A stretch of 64,000 nucleotides of DNA, from positions 1 through 64,000 of the forward strand of contig CANBFE010000001.1 in the NCBI GenBank assembly GCA_947367855.1, written 5' to 3'. Numbering within the stretch: the stretch's first letter is position 1; each line of letters starts with the position of its first letter. The notes below the pieces were generated by a model that searched no databases, was not told the DNA's origin, and saw only the letters and a program-made list of their open reading frames with translations. Shown here one piece after another: positions 18,785-27,960 of the stretch. The position numbers and the translations under genes were made by a program. The stretch is from an uncultured Lachnospiraceae bacterium (GTDB taxonomy: Bacteria; Bacillota; Clostridia; Lachnospirales; Lachnospiraceae).

Positions 18785-21220
18785 CTATGGAAAAACCCTT
18801 TTGCAATTCATGGGCATGGATATTTCCAGATTATGGTTGGCATATTTTACTCTTATTTTTCCCCTGACGCTGTTAAAAACACATTCAAAGCTGTCTATAA
18901 AATCTGTGCAAGACGGTTTTATAATGACGGTCTTAAAACCGTCATTGCTCCTTATTCCCGCGATTTCCGTAAAGAACCATTCCATAATATGCCCCATCAT
19001 ATCGTGGTTACGGCTTCTGGCGTCGTCACGCCAGAATTCAGGCAGTGTTGTCTCCCCTGTTTGGATGAAACGCCAGTATGATGGATGGGTATTCTTTAAA
19101 ATCATATCGTAAATAATATCGTTTCTGCCTGCCGCCGCAAGTGCGCGCAGAATGTATACAAGCCCTATTTCACCGCATTCAAGGTGGTTTCCCTGGCATA
19201 AACTGATAAGCGTATGATACACATCCGGGACATGTTCCTCCGGCACAAGCCCAAAGTGCAGCGGTATTGCCTGGTTGGTCTGCGTTATTTTTCCGCTTCG
19301 ATAATCCTTGTAACAGGCTCCGTTTTCTGTTATAAGCAGGTATTTATTGTACAGTTTTTTCACGCTTTCTGCCTGCTCCGTAAATTTCTTTTCGTCGCCT
19401 TTTCCCAGTATCCGTGAAATTTTTGCCATTGTGACTAAGTCGTGATAATAAAATGCGGTCTCGATATTTTCATGTCCGTTTCCCCTGCCCTGTTCAATGC
19501 CCCAATCGCCGAGACCTCTGCAGATATAGCGTTCCTCACCGTCTTTATCATATAAGCGATTATAATCATGATATTGTTCTGATAAATATGCAATATAGTT
19601 TTTCGCACTGTCATAGTTGTCTTCTAAGACTTTTCTGTTGTTGTAAAAGCGATACTGTTCAAAGGCCGCGAGAATAATCGAGCTTCCCCAGGGGATAATA
19701 TCCCAGAAGCTGCCCTCGTGCCAATTCGTAATAAATCTGGCGTATCTGGGCGCGATTGAGGGGATCAGACCGCTTTTATATTCGTGGGGAAACGCGCCGC
19801 GGTCAATGCAGAATTCCTTTTCTGTATACTGCGCATCGCGCATATCCATGGAAATTTTTGACCATAGCATATTTACATCTTTATTATACATAATAGAAGG
19901 GGCAATCAAGTGGTTGATTTCCAACCAACCGAGTTTTTCAATAGTCGGACAGTCGGTATGCGAGTGGTTAATATTGCTCTCTATCGATTTTAGGATGATG
20001 CGGTAAATCTGATTTAACTTCTCGTCTGAACATTGAAAATATCCGCAATCCTCTGCCGAAGAGGTAGTAAGATAAGATTTAAACTCAAGTATCTGCTCAT
20101 ATTCCGCACCCTGGATTTTATACCATCGTGCACCGTTTAAGGAGAATTTCTGCTCGAAAATATCTTCGTTTCCGCAGAGCGTAAGTATTGAACAGGTATC
20201 TGTGGTCTGCTCGATATCGCCGTTTGCAGCCAGTTTTTCAGCGGGTATCACTTTTATTTTCTGACCGTGGTTTCCCTTGATTCTTAGGTAAAACTGGGAG
20301 GACATATTCTGGCCGAAGTCAAAAATCATTCGTTCCCGGTCCACTTTCTGGGGAGTATAGCAGCATTTATGGATTACGGGAGGATAGTCAAGCGGGATGG
20401 GTTTTCCCTTGGGAGCTGCTGCATTTTTTGCAGCTGTCCAATCATACTGGATCGTATTGTCAATGTCCTCGCTGCCGTAAATATTGGCAAGTGTTGTTTT
20501 GCTTTGGCTTACTTCCCACGAGTTGTCGGTGACAAGATAGCGATCATCAATTTTAAGCTGTGCCATAAGCGCAAGACAGTCTCCGAATGGATGGTATCCC
20601 TTATCCATTGTATAAAAATAGCGCTTTCCGTTATCGTCGTCACCGATATACCAACCGTTTGCGGCTTCAATGAGGATCTCGTTTTTCCCGTCAAGGAGAA
20701 AAGCGCCCACATCATAAGTGGAATAGTGAATGTGCTTGTCAAAATCGGTCTGACTGCCCTCATAGACATACGGACTGATGTTTTGGCCGTTGATTTTCAC
20801 TGCAAACTGTCCGGGCACGCATACGGATAATACGGCAGTATGGTTCTTTCCTACATTAAAAAAGCGTCTTGCCACAAAAGGTTTTGCGGTACCGTTTCCA
20901 ATCCAGACACCACGCCATTTTTTGACGCCAGTTATAAAATGCGCATATTCCGACTTTTCCCTAAAATCGTTTTCATCCCATGCAGAAACAAGGAAGCCGT
21001 ATTTTTCCTGTTCTTCTAAATCAAGGTCCAAAACAATATTGTTTTGCTCGTCAGACTGTATTTTATCAGTGGAGTATACCAGATTTTCCTCCTGAAATAT
21101 GTCAATTTGATACGCAGTCTGAATGTGTTTTCCTGGGCCGTATTTCCAGGAAAACATAATGCGGCTTCCAACGCCTGTCTGTGTGGGATAGTTTTCAATT
21201 TTACAATCTATCGGTTTCAT
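18785..21220 (-). CDS. GH78-family alpha-L-rhamnosidase
   Basis: The product is 811 aa, starting at the ATG at 21220 behind AAAGGAG. N-terminal beta domains are followed by an (alpha/alpha)6 barrel with HTDCPTIEKLGWLEINH, where the Glu is the likely general acid, and a late SYWRFIQTGETTLPEFW segment. Without a signal peptide it is probably cytosolic and would act on imported rhamnosides. It sits between two GHKL/LytTR systems on the same strand, only 39 bp from one kinase and 35 bp from one regulator, and unlike them looks AT-richer. Insertion into a regulatory cluster is likely. Confidence 0.85.
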   Translation of the reverse strand: MKPIDCKIENYPTQTGVGSRIMFSWKYGPGKHIQTAYQIDIFQEENLVYSTDKIQSDEQNNIVLDLDLEEQEKYGFLVSAWDENDFREKSEYAHFITGVKKWRGVWIGNGTAKPFVARRFFNVGKNHTAVLSVCVPGQFAVKINGQNISPYVYEGSQTDFDKHIHYSTYDVGAFLLDGKNEILIEAANGWYIGDDDNGKRYFYTMDKGYHPFGDCLALMAQLKIDDRYLVTDNSWEVSQSKTTLANIYGSEDIDNTIQYDWTAAKNAAAPKGKPIPLDYPPVIHKCCYTPQKVDRERMIFDFGQNMSSQFYLRIKGNHGQKIKVIPAEKLAANGDIEQTTDTCSILTLCGNEDIFEQKFSLNGARWYKIQGAEYEQILEFKSYLTTSSAEDCGYFQCSDEKLNQIYRIILKSIESNINHSHTDCPTIEKLGWLEINHLIAPSIMYNKDVNMLWSKISMDMRDAQYTEKEFCIDRGAFPHEYKSGLIPSIAPRYARFITNWHEGSFWDIIPWGSSIILAAFEQYRFYNNRKVLEDNYDSAKNYIAYLSEQYHDYNRLYDKDGEERYICRGLGDWGIEQGRGNGHENIETAFYYHDLVTMAKISRILGKGDEKKFTEQAESVKKLYNKYLLITENGACYKDYRSGKITQTNQAIPLHFGLVPEEHVPDVYHTLISLCQGNHLECGEIGLVYILRALAAAGRNDIIYDMILKNTHPSYWRFIQTGETTLPEFWRDDARSRNHDMMGHIMEWFFTEIAGIRSNDGFKTVIIKPSCTDFIDSFECVFNSVRGKIRVKYANHNLEISMPMNCKRVFP

Positions 21221-21259
21221 TTCTGCTCCTTTCGAACAATTACCGTCCTGGATTCTCAT

Positions 21260-22549
21260 TTAAAGTTTGGCGTACATGGTGATCCGGAAGATGCCGTTTT
21301 CCATATCGCAGCCTACAGTGCCCTTTATTTTTTCGGAAAAGGACCGTACGCTCTGCATTCCCAGTCCATGGTCTCCCTTCTTCCGGCTTCTGGGAAGCTT
21401 TGTGTCGGGGTCCAGAAGGATTTCATCCCGGTATTGGTTTTTGGTCTGGATAAATAAACGGTGGTCCAGGCAGTGGATTTTTATTTCAATATGCCTTTTT
21501 TCCTGTTCAAGGGTTTTCACGCATTGAAGTGCATTCTCAAACAGATTTGCGATTACTAGGGTGAGTTCATAATCGTTCACCGGTATTTCCTTTGGGATTC
21601 TGGCATCCAGATCCACTTTGATATCAAGGGACAGGGCCTTTGCCATCATGCTTGAGAGAATGGTGTTGACCACAAGGTTGCCGCAGTATTCCTCCACTTT
21701 GTTTTCACTGGCCATATGGCGGATATGCTCGTTTACTTCCCTGATTTTTTCATAGTTTTTCTGTTCCAGAAGGGAATCGATGATTCTGGAATAGTGGCGG
21801 AGGTCATGATGCAGTATTTTCAGGTTCTGCTCTGCCTGTTCCACAAGATAATGTCTGCTTTCCAGTCCCTGTATGTAAGAATTCTGCAGCCTGTTTTCCC
21901 AGTAGATGGCGCTTCTTTTGCTTTCGCTTTCCAGGTATCGGAGTACCACAATGTAGGATATAAACATGGTAATCAGGATGAACACAATGCCGGGAATATT
22001 ATCCGGATTGTCGTAGAGCGTATGGGGGAAAAAGGCAATGAAGGAAAAGCTGCAGTAAAAGAAAACGGGTATCAGGCAAAGCTCCCACAGGCCTTTCTGA
22101 TCGGGTTTTTCCTGAAATTTCAGACAGCTGTTCCTGACGGTAAGGGACAGGAGGAGTAGAATGCCAAGGTGTACGGCAGTGCCGCCCAGGATGCCTGCAA
22201 GGGAGCTTCCGGTGCATATTTTGAGGATGGCAGAAGAGACGGCGCCCGCTATTACATAACTGGAGGCGCTGAGCGCCACAAACAGGGACTGGCCGCTTTT
22301 TTTCCTGGCAGTGAAAAAGGCCGTGGACTGGGTTGCGATAATCTGCAGTACAGTCACCAGGACATAGCAAAGGGGGCTGTCCGGAAAGAATAGCAGTTTG
22401 AAGAGGTCCAGTATGCTTAAGGCTGAAAACAGGCCCAGGCACAGAAGGCCTGTGATAAGCCTGGAATAGCGGTGTACGATAAACAGATAAATATACAGAA
22501 TCAGGAATATGTGGCTTACAATGTAGGACAGGGTGGTGAAAGAATTCAT
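21260..22549 (-). CDS. GHKL-family sensor histidine kinase with polytopic membrane domain
   Basis: The product is 429 aa with AAGGAG before the ATG. About six membrane helices cover residues 1-200, as in AgrC-type peptide sensors. The DHp box is LHHDLRHYSRIID. The GHKL ATPase has ANLFENALQCV and DHGLGMQSVRS. It pairs with the LytTR regulator encoded 147 bp upstream. No AgrB or AgrD homologue is near, so the ligand is unknown. Confidence 0.86.
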   Translation of the reverse strand: MNSFTTLSYIVSHIFLILYIYLFIVHRYSRLITGLLCLGLFSALSILDLFKLLFFPDSPLCYVLVTVLQIIATQSTAFFTARKKSGQSLFVALSASSYVIAGAVSSAILKICTGSSLAGILGGTAVHLGILLLLSLTVRNSCLKFQEKPDQKGLWELCLIPVFFYCSFSFIAFFPHTLYDNPDNIPGIVFILITMFISYIVVLRYLESESKRSAIYWENRLQNSYIQGLESRHYLVEQAEQNLKILHHDLRHYSRIIDSLLEQKNYEKIREVNEHIRHMASENKVEEYCGNLVVNTILSSMMAKALSLDIKVDLDARIPKEIPVNDYELTLVIANLFENALQCVKTLEQEKRHIEIKIHCLDHRLFIQTKNQYRDEILLDPDTKLPRSRKKGDHGLGMQSVRSFSEKIKGTVGCDMENGIFRITMYAKL

Positions 22550-22599
22550 GTTGTCTCCTTATTTATACTGCACACCGATTAAATTTGCAGCACAACCCG

Positions 22600-22662
22600 A
22601 CTGCAGACCGCCGGCCAGGTACTTTCCCGGGGGCATCACTGCAAATCCAGGCGGTCTGCAGT
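22600..22662. repeat. 13-bp inverted repeat between regulator and kinase genes
   Basis: The arms 22600-22612 and 22650-22662 are perfect complements around a 37-nt loop. A second pair (CCGGCCAG near 22612 and CTGGCCGG at 22679-22686) overlaps it. In the transcript it lies between the LytTR regulator and kinase genes and might tune expression or stability. No T-run follows. Confidence 0.4.
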
Positions 22663-22696
22663 ATAGCTCCGCATCTGCCCTGGCCGGCACTTGGAC

Positions 22697-23428
22697 TTAT
22701 TTATGCTGTTCTGAAATGTACAGGAGATATTCCTTTTGGGCATCCGGGGAACTTTTTCTGCTTACGGGAATATTTGCGCCGCTGTCCATTACCGCAGTGT
22801 TCTGATTCAGGGTTCTGACATGGTCCATGTTGATCAGGAAGGACTTGTGGACATAGAGGAAGTTTCCGGCAGGGATCAGTTCCTTTGTGGCTTCCTCAAA
22901 AGATGTCCGTATATTGATGCTTGTTATTGTTTTCCCATTGGTCATGTGGACCTCCAGTTTCCGGGAAGCATTTTCTATGTATTCGATGTCGGCGTACAGG
23001 ACGGATTCCAGCCCTCCCTTTATTTTTACCGGGTAGGCGTCCTTTCTGGATTCCATCCGGGACAGGGCGTAATCCAGGGCTTCAAAAAGTTTGTTCTCCG
23101 CAACCGGCTTCAGCAGGTATCTGATGGCATGTACATTGTAGGCGTCCATGGCGAAATCGTCGGAGGCGGTGACATAAATCAGGGCGCTTCTGCTGTTGTT
23201 TTTTCTGATCTGGCTTCCCAGGTCTATGCCTGTCATCCGGGACATGACGATGTCCAGAATGTAGATTTCTGCTATTTCGTTCTTCTGTATTTTGTGCAGA
23301 AGAGCGGATGCGTCGGAAAATTTTTCTATTTCAAAGCGGACGCCGAAGCGGCAGCTGCCGTAGTTCAGCAACAGCCGTTCCAATTCGTCCAGGTCCCTGG
23401 GTTCGTCATCACAGATTACAAGCCGCAT
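22697..23428 (-). CDS. LytTR-family response regulator
   Basis: The product is 243 aa; the ATG at 23428 begins MRLVICDDEPRD, and the longer frame would need a TTG start. The receiver has CDDE, the Asp in YILDIVMSRMTG and Lys in YLLKPVA. The LytTR domain shows IEYIENASRKLEVH and FLYVHKSFLINMDHV. It forms a two-component pair with the kinase at 21260-22549. The 5' region (23429-23774) contains back-to-back promoters: TATACT-like on the minus strand for this gene, and the one at 23561-23589 for the Rpn gene. Confidence 0.87.
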   Translation of the reverse strand: MRLVICDDEPRDLDELERLLLNYGSCRFGVRFEIEKFSDASALLHKIQKNEIAEIYILDIVMSRMTGIDLGSQIRKNNSRSALIYVTASDDFAMDAYNVHAIRYLLKPVAENKLFEALDYALSRMESRKDAYPVKIKGGLESVLYADIEYIENASRKLEVHMTNGKTITSINIRTSFEEATKELIPAGNFLYVHKSFLINMDHVRTLNQNTAVMDSGANIPVSRKSSPDAQKEYLLYISEQHK

Positions 23429-23560
23429 CAGTCCCGATTCCTCCTGGTTTGTCAAAAGTCCCGTGTAGTCCCGTGTGTTCGACTATAGTATACACCATTT
23501 CCGGGAAAAGTAAATTGTTTTTTGGATTTGAAAAAGGGGATAAAAATCCGAAAAAATAGA

Positions 23561-23589
23561 TTGACATGCTTGTTGTTCTTTGTTAAGAT
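23561..23589 (+). promoter_or_regulatory. Sigma-70-type promoter of the Rpn-family gene
   Basis: TTGACA (23561-23566) and TAAGAT (23584-23589) are separated by 17 bp. The implied 5' leader before the ATG at 23775 is about 180 nt and contains no recognisable regulator element. Confidence 0.6.
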
Positions 23590-23774
23590 AATTGTATCAG
23601 TCTAGGGACATCTAAAGAAATTTCTACAACCATTTCAGGTGACGATCCCTGTATGAGAATGGAAGAAGGGCATTCCTAATAAATATGGCGGATTGCGGAG
23701 ATGTGGTATTGGAGAAATCTTCTTTATGTGCATCGTACATGCTCTTCTTTTGTTATATAGGAAAGGAGAATTGT

Positions 23775-24824
23775 ATGAACAAAAAGGGATTTAAGAAGCT
23801 CGAGGAGATGAATCTGTTGGATGACTTTCTGTTTGGTTCCATGGTAGCTTATCCGGAGATCGGGAAAAGGTTTGTGAAGATTCTTTTGAGAACGATTTTC
23901 GGCAGGGAGTTCAGGCAGCTGTCAGTGACGGCTCAGAAAGTGTATTATGGAGCAGATAGAGATCTGCACGGTGCCAGACTGGATGTCTATCTGGAACCGG
24001 AAGAGAATTCCGGAGAGCGGGTGACAGTCTATGATATCGAGCCTGATTTGAAGGACAGGAATTCGGACATAAGGGCGCTGCCGCGCAGAATGCGGTTTTA
24101 TCATGGAAAAATTGCCGCGAGAAGTCTGGATTCCGGTACAGATTACGATAAACTGAAAAATGTGGTCATTATCATGATTGTGCCATATGACCCGTTTGGG
24201 TTAAACCGCATGATATATACAGTGAAAAATAAGTGCGTGGAAGTGCCGGATATGGAGTATGAAGACGGAGCAAGCACCCTTTTCCTGTATACGAAGGGGA
24301 CAGAAGGAATTCCAAATGAGGCGATAAAGCAGCTGCTGCGCTACATGGAGAATACTACTTATGAAAATGCGGTGAATGAAGATTTGCGGGAAATGCACAG
24401 AATGGTCGAGACCGTAAAGAGAGATCCGGAGGTGGACGGAATGCGTATACAACTGGTGGAAGACGTCATTATGCTGTCGGAAGAGAAGAATAGTCTGACA
24501 GAAGAGAAAATTAAATTGACAGAAGAGAATGCCAGAATGGCGGAAGAGAATGTAAAGATGACAGAGGAGAATGCCAGAATGGCGGAAGAGAATGTAAAGA
24601 TGACAGAAGAGAATGCCAGAATGGCAGAAGAGAAGGTAAAGATAACAGAAGAGAATGCCAGAATGGCAGAAGAGAATGTAAAGATAACAGAGGAGAATGC
24701 CAGAATAGCGGAAGAGAATGTAAAGATAACGGAGGAGAATGCCAGAATGGCGGAAGAATTGATAAAGCTGCGGGAAGAACTTGCCCGGAGAGATGCAGTG
24801 GAAAAACAGACTGCGAATGATTGA
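23775..24824 (+). CDS. Rpn/YhgA-family PD-(D/E)XK nuclease (putative transposase) with coiled-coil repeat tail
   Basis: The product is 349 aa from the ATG at 23775 behind AAAGGAG, not the upstream ATG at 23685. The N-terminal 230 residues match the Rpn family, which begins with LLDDFLFGSMVA and has a nuclease core including RLDVYLEPE and VYDIEPDLKDRN. Rpn proteins promote recA-independent recombination or act as nucleases. The tail has six 14-residue units (consensus TEENARMAEENVKI) that should form a long coiled coil. A terminator follows at 24895. Confidence 0.82.
   Translation: MNKKGFKKLEEMNLLDDFLFGSMVAYPEIGKRFVKILLRTIFGREFRQLSVTAQKVYYGADRDLHGARLDVYLEPEENSGERVTVYDIEPDLKDRNSDIRALPRRMRFYHGKIAARSLDSGTDYDKLKNVVIIMIVPYDPFGLNRMIYTVKNKCVEVPDMEYEDGASTLFLYTKGTEGIPNEAIKQLLRYMENTTYENAVNEDLREMHRMVETVKRDPEVDGMRIQLVEDVIMLSEEKNSLTEEKIKLTEENARMAEENVKMTEENARMAEENVKMTEENARMAEEKVKITEENARMAEENVKITEENARIAEENVKITEENARMAEELIKLREELARRDAVEKQTAND
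24519..24770 (+). repeat. 42-bp tandem repeat, six units
   Basis: Six head-to-tail 42-bp units encode the 14-residue coiled-coil module of the Rpn-family protein. Units differ by only a few bases, so the copy number is probably variable through slippage or recombination. Because 42 is a multiple of 3, gain or loss keeps the frame. Confidence 0.9.
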
Positions 24825-24894
24825 AATACAGGAGTGGTTGGAATTCGCTGCCACGATAAAACACAGCGGAGCAGATAAGCAAAGTATACGAAAG

Positions 24895-24930
24895 ACAAGT
24901 AGACTGGAATGGAGTCTGCTTGTTTTTTTA
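24895..24930 (+). terminator. Rho-independent terminator after the Rpn gene
   Basis: Arms 24895-24905 and 24913-24923 form an 11-bp stem with one mismatch and a 7-nt loop, followed by seven Ts. Confidence 0.8.
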
Positions 24931-25016
24931 GGCGACGGCAAAAATGGAAGTTTTCTCGTTAGAAGCTGAAGTGCGTAACAGTTCATATTAGCAGTGGGAA
25001 CATCAGCAGAAAGATC

Positions 25017-25070
25017 TTGCATTCCGCGATCTAATGTGTTAGAGTAAAAGGGTACTCTAATGCATTAGAG
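25017..25070 (+). promoter_or_regulatory. Promoter and twin BlaI-type operators
   Basis: TTGCAT (25017-25022) and TAGAGT (25040-25045) with 17-bp spacing form the promoter. A dyad TCTAA-N4-TTAGA lies at 25030-25043 over the spacer and -10. A perfect 16-bp palindrome, CTCTAATGCATTAGAG, is at 25055-25070 just before the ribosome site. Two such sites over a promoter fit dimeric BlaI/MecI repressors and autoregulation of the operon. Confidence 0.75.
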
Positions 25071-25082
25071 AGGAGGGCTTGT

Positions 25083-25451
25083 ATGGATACGCCGAAAATT
25101 TTTGAAAGCGAATATCGTTTTTGTCTGATTTTATGGGAGCAGGAGCCGGTGAAGAGCAGCGAATTGGTGCGGCTGTGTCAGGAGAGGCTTGGATGGAAGC
25201 CTACCACCACCTATACGGTAATCAAGCGGCTGTCGGAGCGTGGAGTAGTGAAAAACGAAAACAGTGTGGTCACAGCCCTGGTAAGCAGGGAGCAGGTGCA
25301 GGCGGCGGAGATTGACGAGTTGGTGGAGAAAAAGTTCGGCGGTTCCCTTCCGGCGTTTGTGGCGGCATTTACAAAGCATGGGCGGATTACAGAGAAGGAA
25401 ATTGACCAGGTACAGCGGATGATAGACCGGTTCCGGGAAGGAGGGAAGTGA
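25083..25451 (+). CDS. BlaI/MecI/CopY-family transcriptional repressor
   Basis: The product is 122 aa, the usual length. The ATG at 25083 follows GAGGAGG. The winged-helix domain (residues 8-80) includes SSELVRLCQERLGWKPTT and TVIKRLSERGVV; the C-terminal helix mediates dimerisation. It should bind the palindromes at 25030-25070 and be inactivated by the membrane protease encoded next. Its stop overlaps the downstream ATG. Confidence 0.9.
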   Translation: MDTPKIFESEYRFCLILWEQEPVKSSELVRLCQERLGWKPTTTYTVIKRLSERGVVKNENSVVTALVSREQVQAAEIDELVEKKFGGSLPAFVAAFTKHGRITEKEIDQVQRMIDRFREGGK

Positions 25452-27826
25452 TGGCAGGTATCTTTTTGGAAGTGGTAAACCGAAGTATTGCGGCGGGATG
25501 GCTGGTACTGGCAGTGGTATTGCTGCGTTTTGTTTTAAGAAAAGGCCCCAAATGGATAAATCTGCTGCTCTGGGGCATGGTTGCCCTGCGGCTGCTGTTT
25601 CCGGTCACCATCGAGAGCAGCTTCAGCCTGATTCCTGACGCCAGGCCCATATCGGAAGGATTTGCCGGGGAGGTTTACTCTGGAGCGGATTTTTCCGGGG
25701 AGAACGAGGCAGGAGAAGCAGCATCGTTCCAGGGGGAAAGGGAGATTTGGAGGAAGGCGGAGAGGACAGGCTTTCGGGGAAGCGGAATCTGGGGAAAGAT
25801 AACGCAGCAGAACGGTCTGGCAGAAGGCGGATTATGGGGATTTTGGAAGGAACCAAACAGCATTCTTATTCTGACGGCGATATGGCTGTCAGGAGCGGGG
25901 CTGATGTTATTTTACGCCGTGTTCAGCTATCTTGGGCTGCGCAGGCAGGTGAGGACGGCGGTACTGTTTCGGGACAATATCTTCCGCAGCGAAGGGGTGG
26001 ATTCTCCCTTTGTACTGGGGGTGATAAAGCCCAGGATTTATCTTCCCTTTCAGATGCAGGAAAGGCATCTGGAACTGGTGGCGCTGCACGAGCAAATTCA
26101 TATCCGCAGGGGGGACCATCTGTGGAAGCCGCTTGGATTCGGGCTGCTTACGCTGTACTGGTTTCATCCGCTGCTGTGGCTTGCCTATGTGCTGCTGTGC
26201 CGGGATATCGAGCTGGCCTGTGATGAGAGTGTGGTTCGGGGACTTGACCGGGAGAGGCGGGCAGATTACTCCCAGGCGTTGTTGGACTGCAGCACCCGTT
26301 CCAGGGGCATGGGAGTTTGTCCACTGGCCTTTGGGGAGTCGGGGGTGAAAACCAGGGTGAAGTCCGTGCTGCATTATCGGAAGCCCACTTTTTGGGCACT
26401 GGCGGCGGCATTGGCAGCCTGTGGGGCAGCGGCGGTGTGTTTTCTCACCAATCCTGTTCGCCGGGATACTCTTGTCTGGGCACAGACTCTGGAGGCGGAG
26501 GAAGTGGCGGAAGCAGAAGTGGTCATTTATTCCGGATTGGGAAGACAATCTAAACAGCTTGCAGAAAATGACATTGATGCCATGGTTTCCCTGATTCAGC
26601 AGAGCAGAGGCAGGTATGTGGAGGAGCCGGAGGATTTGGACGGAGGCAGTATTTTCTTCTCTCTTACCATGGCAGACGGCTCTGTCCATGAGGTGGGAAA
26701 CATGGGAAATACCTATCTGATTATTGACTGGGATTATTATGAGGCAGATTACAGCTGGCTGTCTTCCTGGGACGACGTTCTTCCGGAGGGAGAGGAACCG
26801 CTGCTGGAGGCGGTTATCTGGGAGGAGGCTGATCTGGACAGGGACGGTGAGCCGGAGGTAATCCAGGTCAGGGAGACGGTAAAAGGGGAGGCATATGTAT
26901 TGGAGGTACTGAAAAAGGACGGCACGCTGCTGTGGAGCGAGGAGGCCGGGACATCCCATGTTGGGTGGAATACCCTTCTATTGTATCAGGAGGGGGAAAA
27001 GGATTTCCTGATCCGATATCATCCCAATCTTTCCCAGGGCTTCGGGAGCTATACCTGTGAACAGTTTTCCCTGGCAGGGGGCGCTGAAACATCGGAAAAT
27101 ACATGGGAAGCGGACTTTGAACTGGCTTCCGGCCAGGTGACGGGAAAGATGCGTTCCTTTGCAGAGCAGGTCAATGAATTTCTGGAGGAAGGGACGGTTC
27201 TCATCAGTACCCAGGACGGCCAGCTAGCTGTAGGACCCCGGCGGGCGGAGGAGCTGTCCGGGCTGTATTCGGTGCGGTTCTATCCGGAGGAGACGGAACC
27301 GGCGGAGGGTGTGTGGAAGGATTTTGCCAAAGGGCTGCCAGAGGAAGTGGAACCCCTTGAATTTGTGCTTGCCAGCGGCGCCGGAGCCTGGAGCACTTCC
27401 CTCACCCTGTACCCGGACGGTTCTTTCCAGGGCACCTATGCGGGCAACGAGGCGGTTGCCGGGGAGAGCTATCCCAGGGGAACGGTCTATATCTGCAGGT
27501 TCAGCGGGAAATTTGGCGATATAAGGGAGACGGGCGAGTATTCTTTCTCCATGCGCCTGGCGGAACTGGATTATGAGACAGAGGAGGAAGCGGTGTGGAT
27601 TGAGGATGGCTTCCGCTTTATCGGCGCCGGGGCTGTGGGGCTGGAGGAGGGAGAGGAATTTATCTTCTATCTGCCGGGAGTGCCCATGGAAGAACTGGAG
27701 GAGGATTTTGTAACCTGGTCTCCGGACTATTATCTGTGGAAGAACGGAGGAATTGAGAGGCTGTCTGCCTATGGGATTTACAATGTGGAGGCCGAGTGCG
27801 GGTTCTTTACCAACTGGCAGGAGTGA
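25451..27826 (+). CDS. BlaR1-like M56 membrane metalloprotease with a non-beta-lactam C-terminal domain
   Basis: The product is 791 aa. ATG at 25451 is chosen (AAGGAGG 6 bases upstream), sharing one base with the repressor stop. The N-terminal half has membrane helices and the zinc motif HEQIH near residue 213, with LACDES further on. A membrane helix near residues 315-335 leads into a roughly 450-residue acidic extracellular domain. That domain lacks the penicillin-binding SxxK-type sensor of true BlaR1, so the signal is probably not a beta-lactam. Part of it resembles short lipocalin-like or META-like repeats in related proteins, but I cannot name it. Confidence 0.82.
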   Translation: MAGIFLEVVNRSIAAGWLVLAVVLLRFVLRKGPKWINLLLWGMVALRLLFPVTIESSFSLIPDARPISEGFAGEVYSGADFSGENEAGEAASFQGEREIWRKAERTGFRGSGIWGKITQQNGLAEGGLWGFWKEPNSILILTAIWLSGAGLMLFYAVFSYLGLRRQVRTAVLFRDNIFRSEGVDSPFVLGVIKPRIYLPFQMQERHLELVALHEQIHIRRGDHLWKPLGFGLLTLYWFHPLLWLAYVLLCRDIELACDESVVRGLDRERRADYSQALLDCSTRSRGMGVCPLAFGESGVKTRVKSVLHYRKPTFWALAAALAACGAAAVCFLTNPVRRDTLVWAQTLEAEEVAEAEVVIYSGLGRQSKQLAENDIDAMVSLIQQSRGRYVEEPEDLDGGSIFFSLTMADGSVHEVGNMGNTYLIIDWDYYEADYSWLSSWDDVLPEGEEPLLEAVIWEEADLDRDGEPEVIQVRETVKGEAYVLEVLKKDGTLLWSEEAGTSHVGWNTLLLYQEGEKDFLIRYHPNLSQGFGSYTCEQFSLAGGAETSENTWEADFELASGQVTGKMRSFAEQVNEFLEEGTVLISTQDGQLAVGPRRAEELSGLYSVRFYPEETEPAEGVWKDFAKGLPEEVEPLEFVLASGAGAWSTSLTLYPDGSFQGTYAGNEAVAGESYPRGTVYICRFSGKFGDIRETGEYSFSMRLAELDYETEEEAVWIEDGFRFIGAGAVGLEEGEEFIFYLPGVPMEELEEDFVTWSPDYYLWKNGGIERLSAYGIYNVEAECGFFTNWQE

Positions 27827-27960
27827 ATTGAGGGGCCTTATGTGCGCCGTGTCCGGCGGGATGAAAAAATTTTTCCCCGCAGAACTTTTCTCCTTTTTTT
27901 CCGTTAATTATGGCAGGAAGCAAAATAAGCCGATCATAGAAGGGAAAGGAGAGCGGGGAA

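Noticed and set aside
22736..23488. 250-codon plus-strand open frame
   Set aside because: It is antisense to a clear LytTR response regulator and shows no protein-family features.
24519..24770. Tandem repeats considered as a CRISPR array
   Set aside because: The 42-bp units are contiguous with no spacers and encode an in-frame coiled coil. No CRISPR array or cas gene is seen anywhere in the window.
25907..26959. 350-codon minus-strand open frame
   Set aside because: It lies wholly opposite the M56 protease gene, whose motifs are unambiguous; composition is that of a shadow frame.
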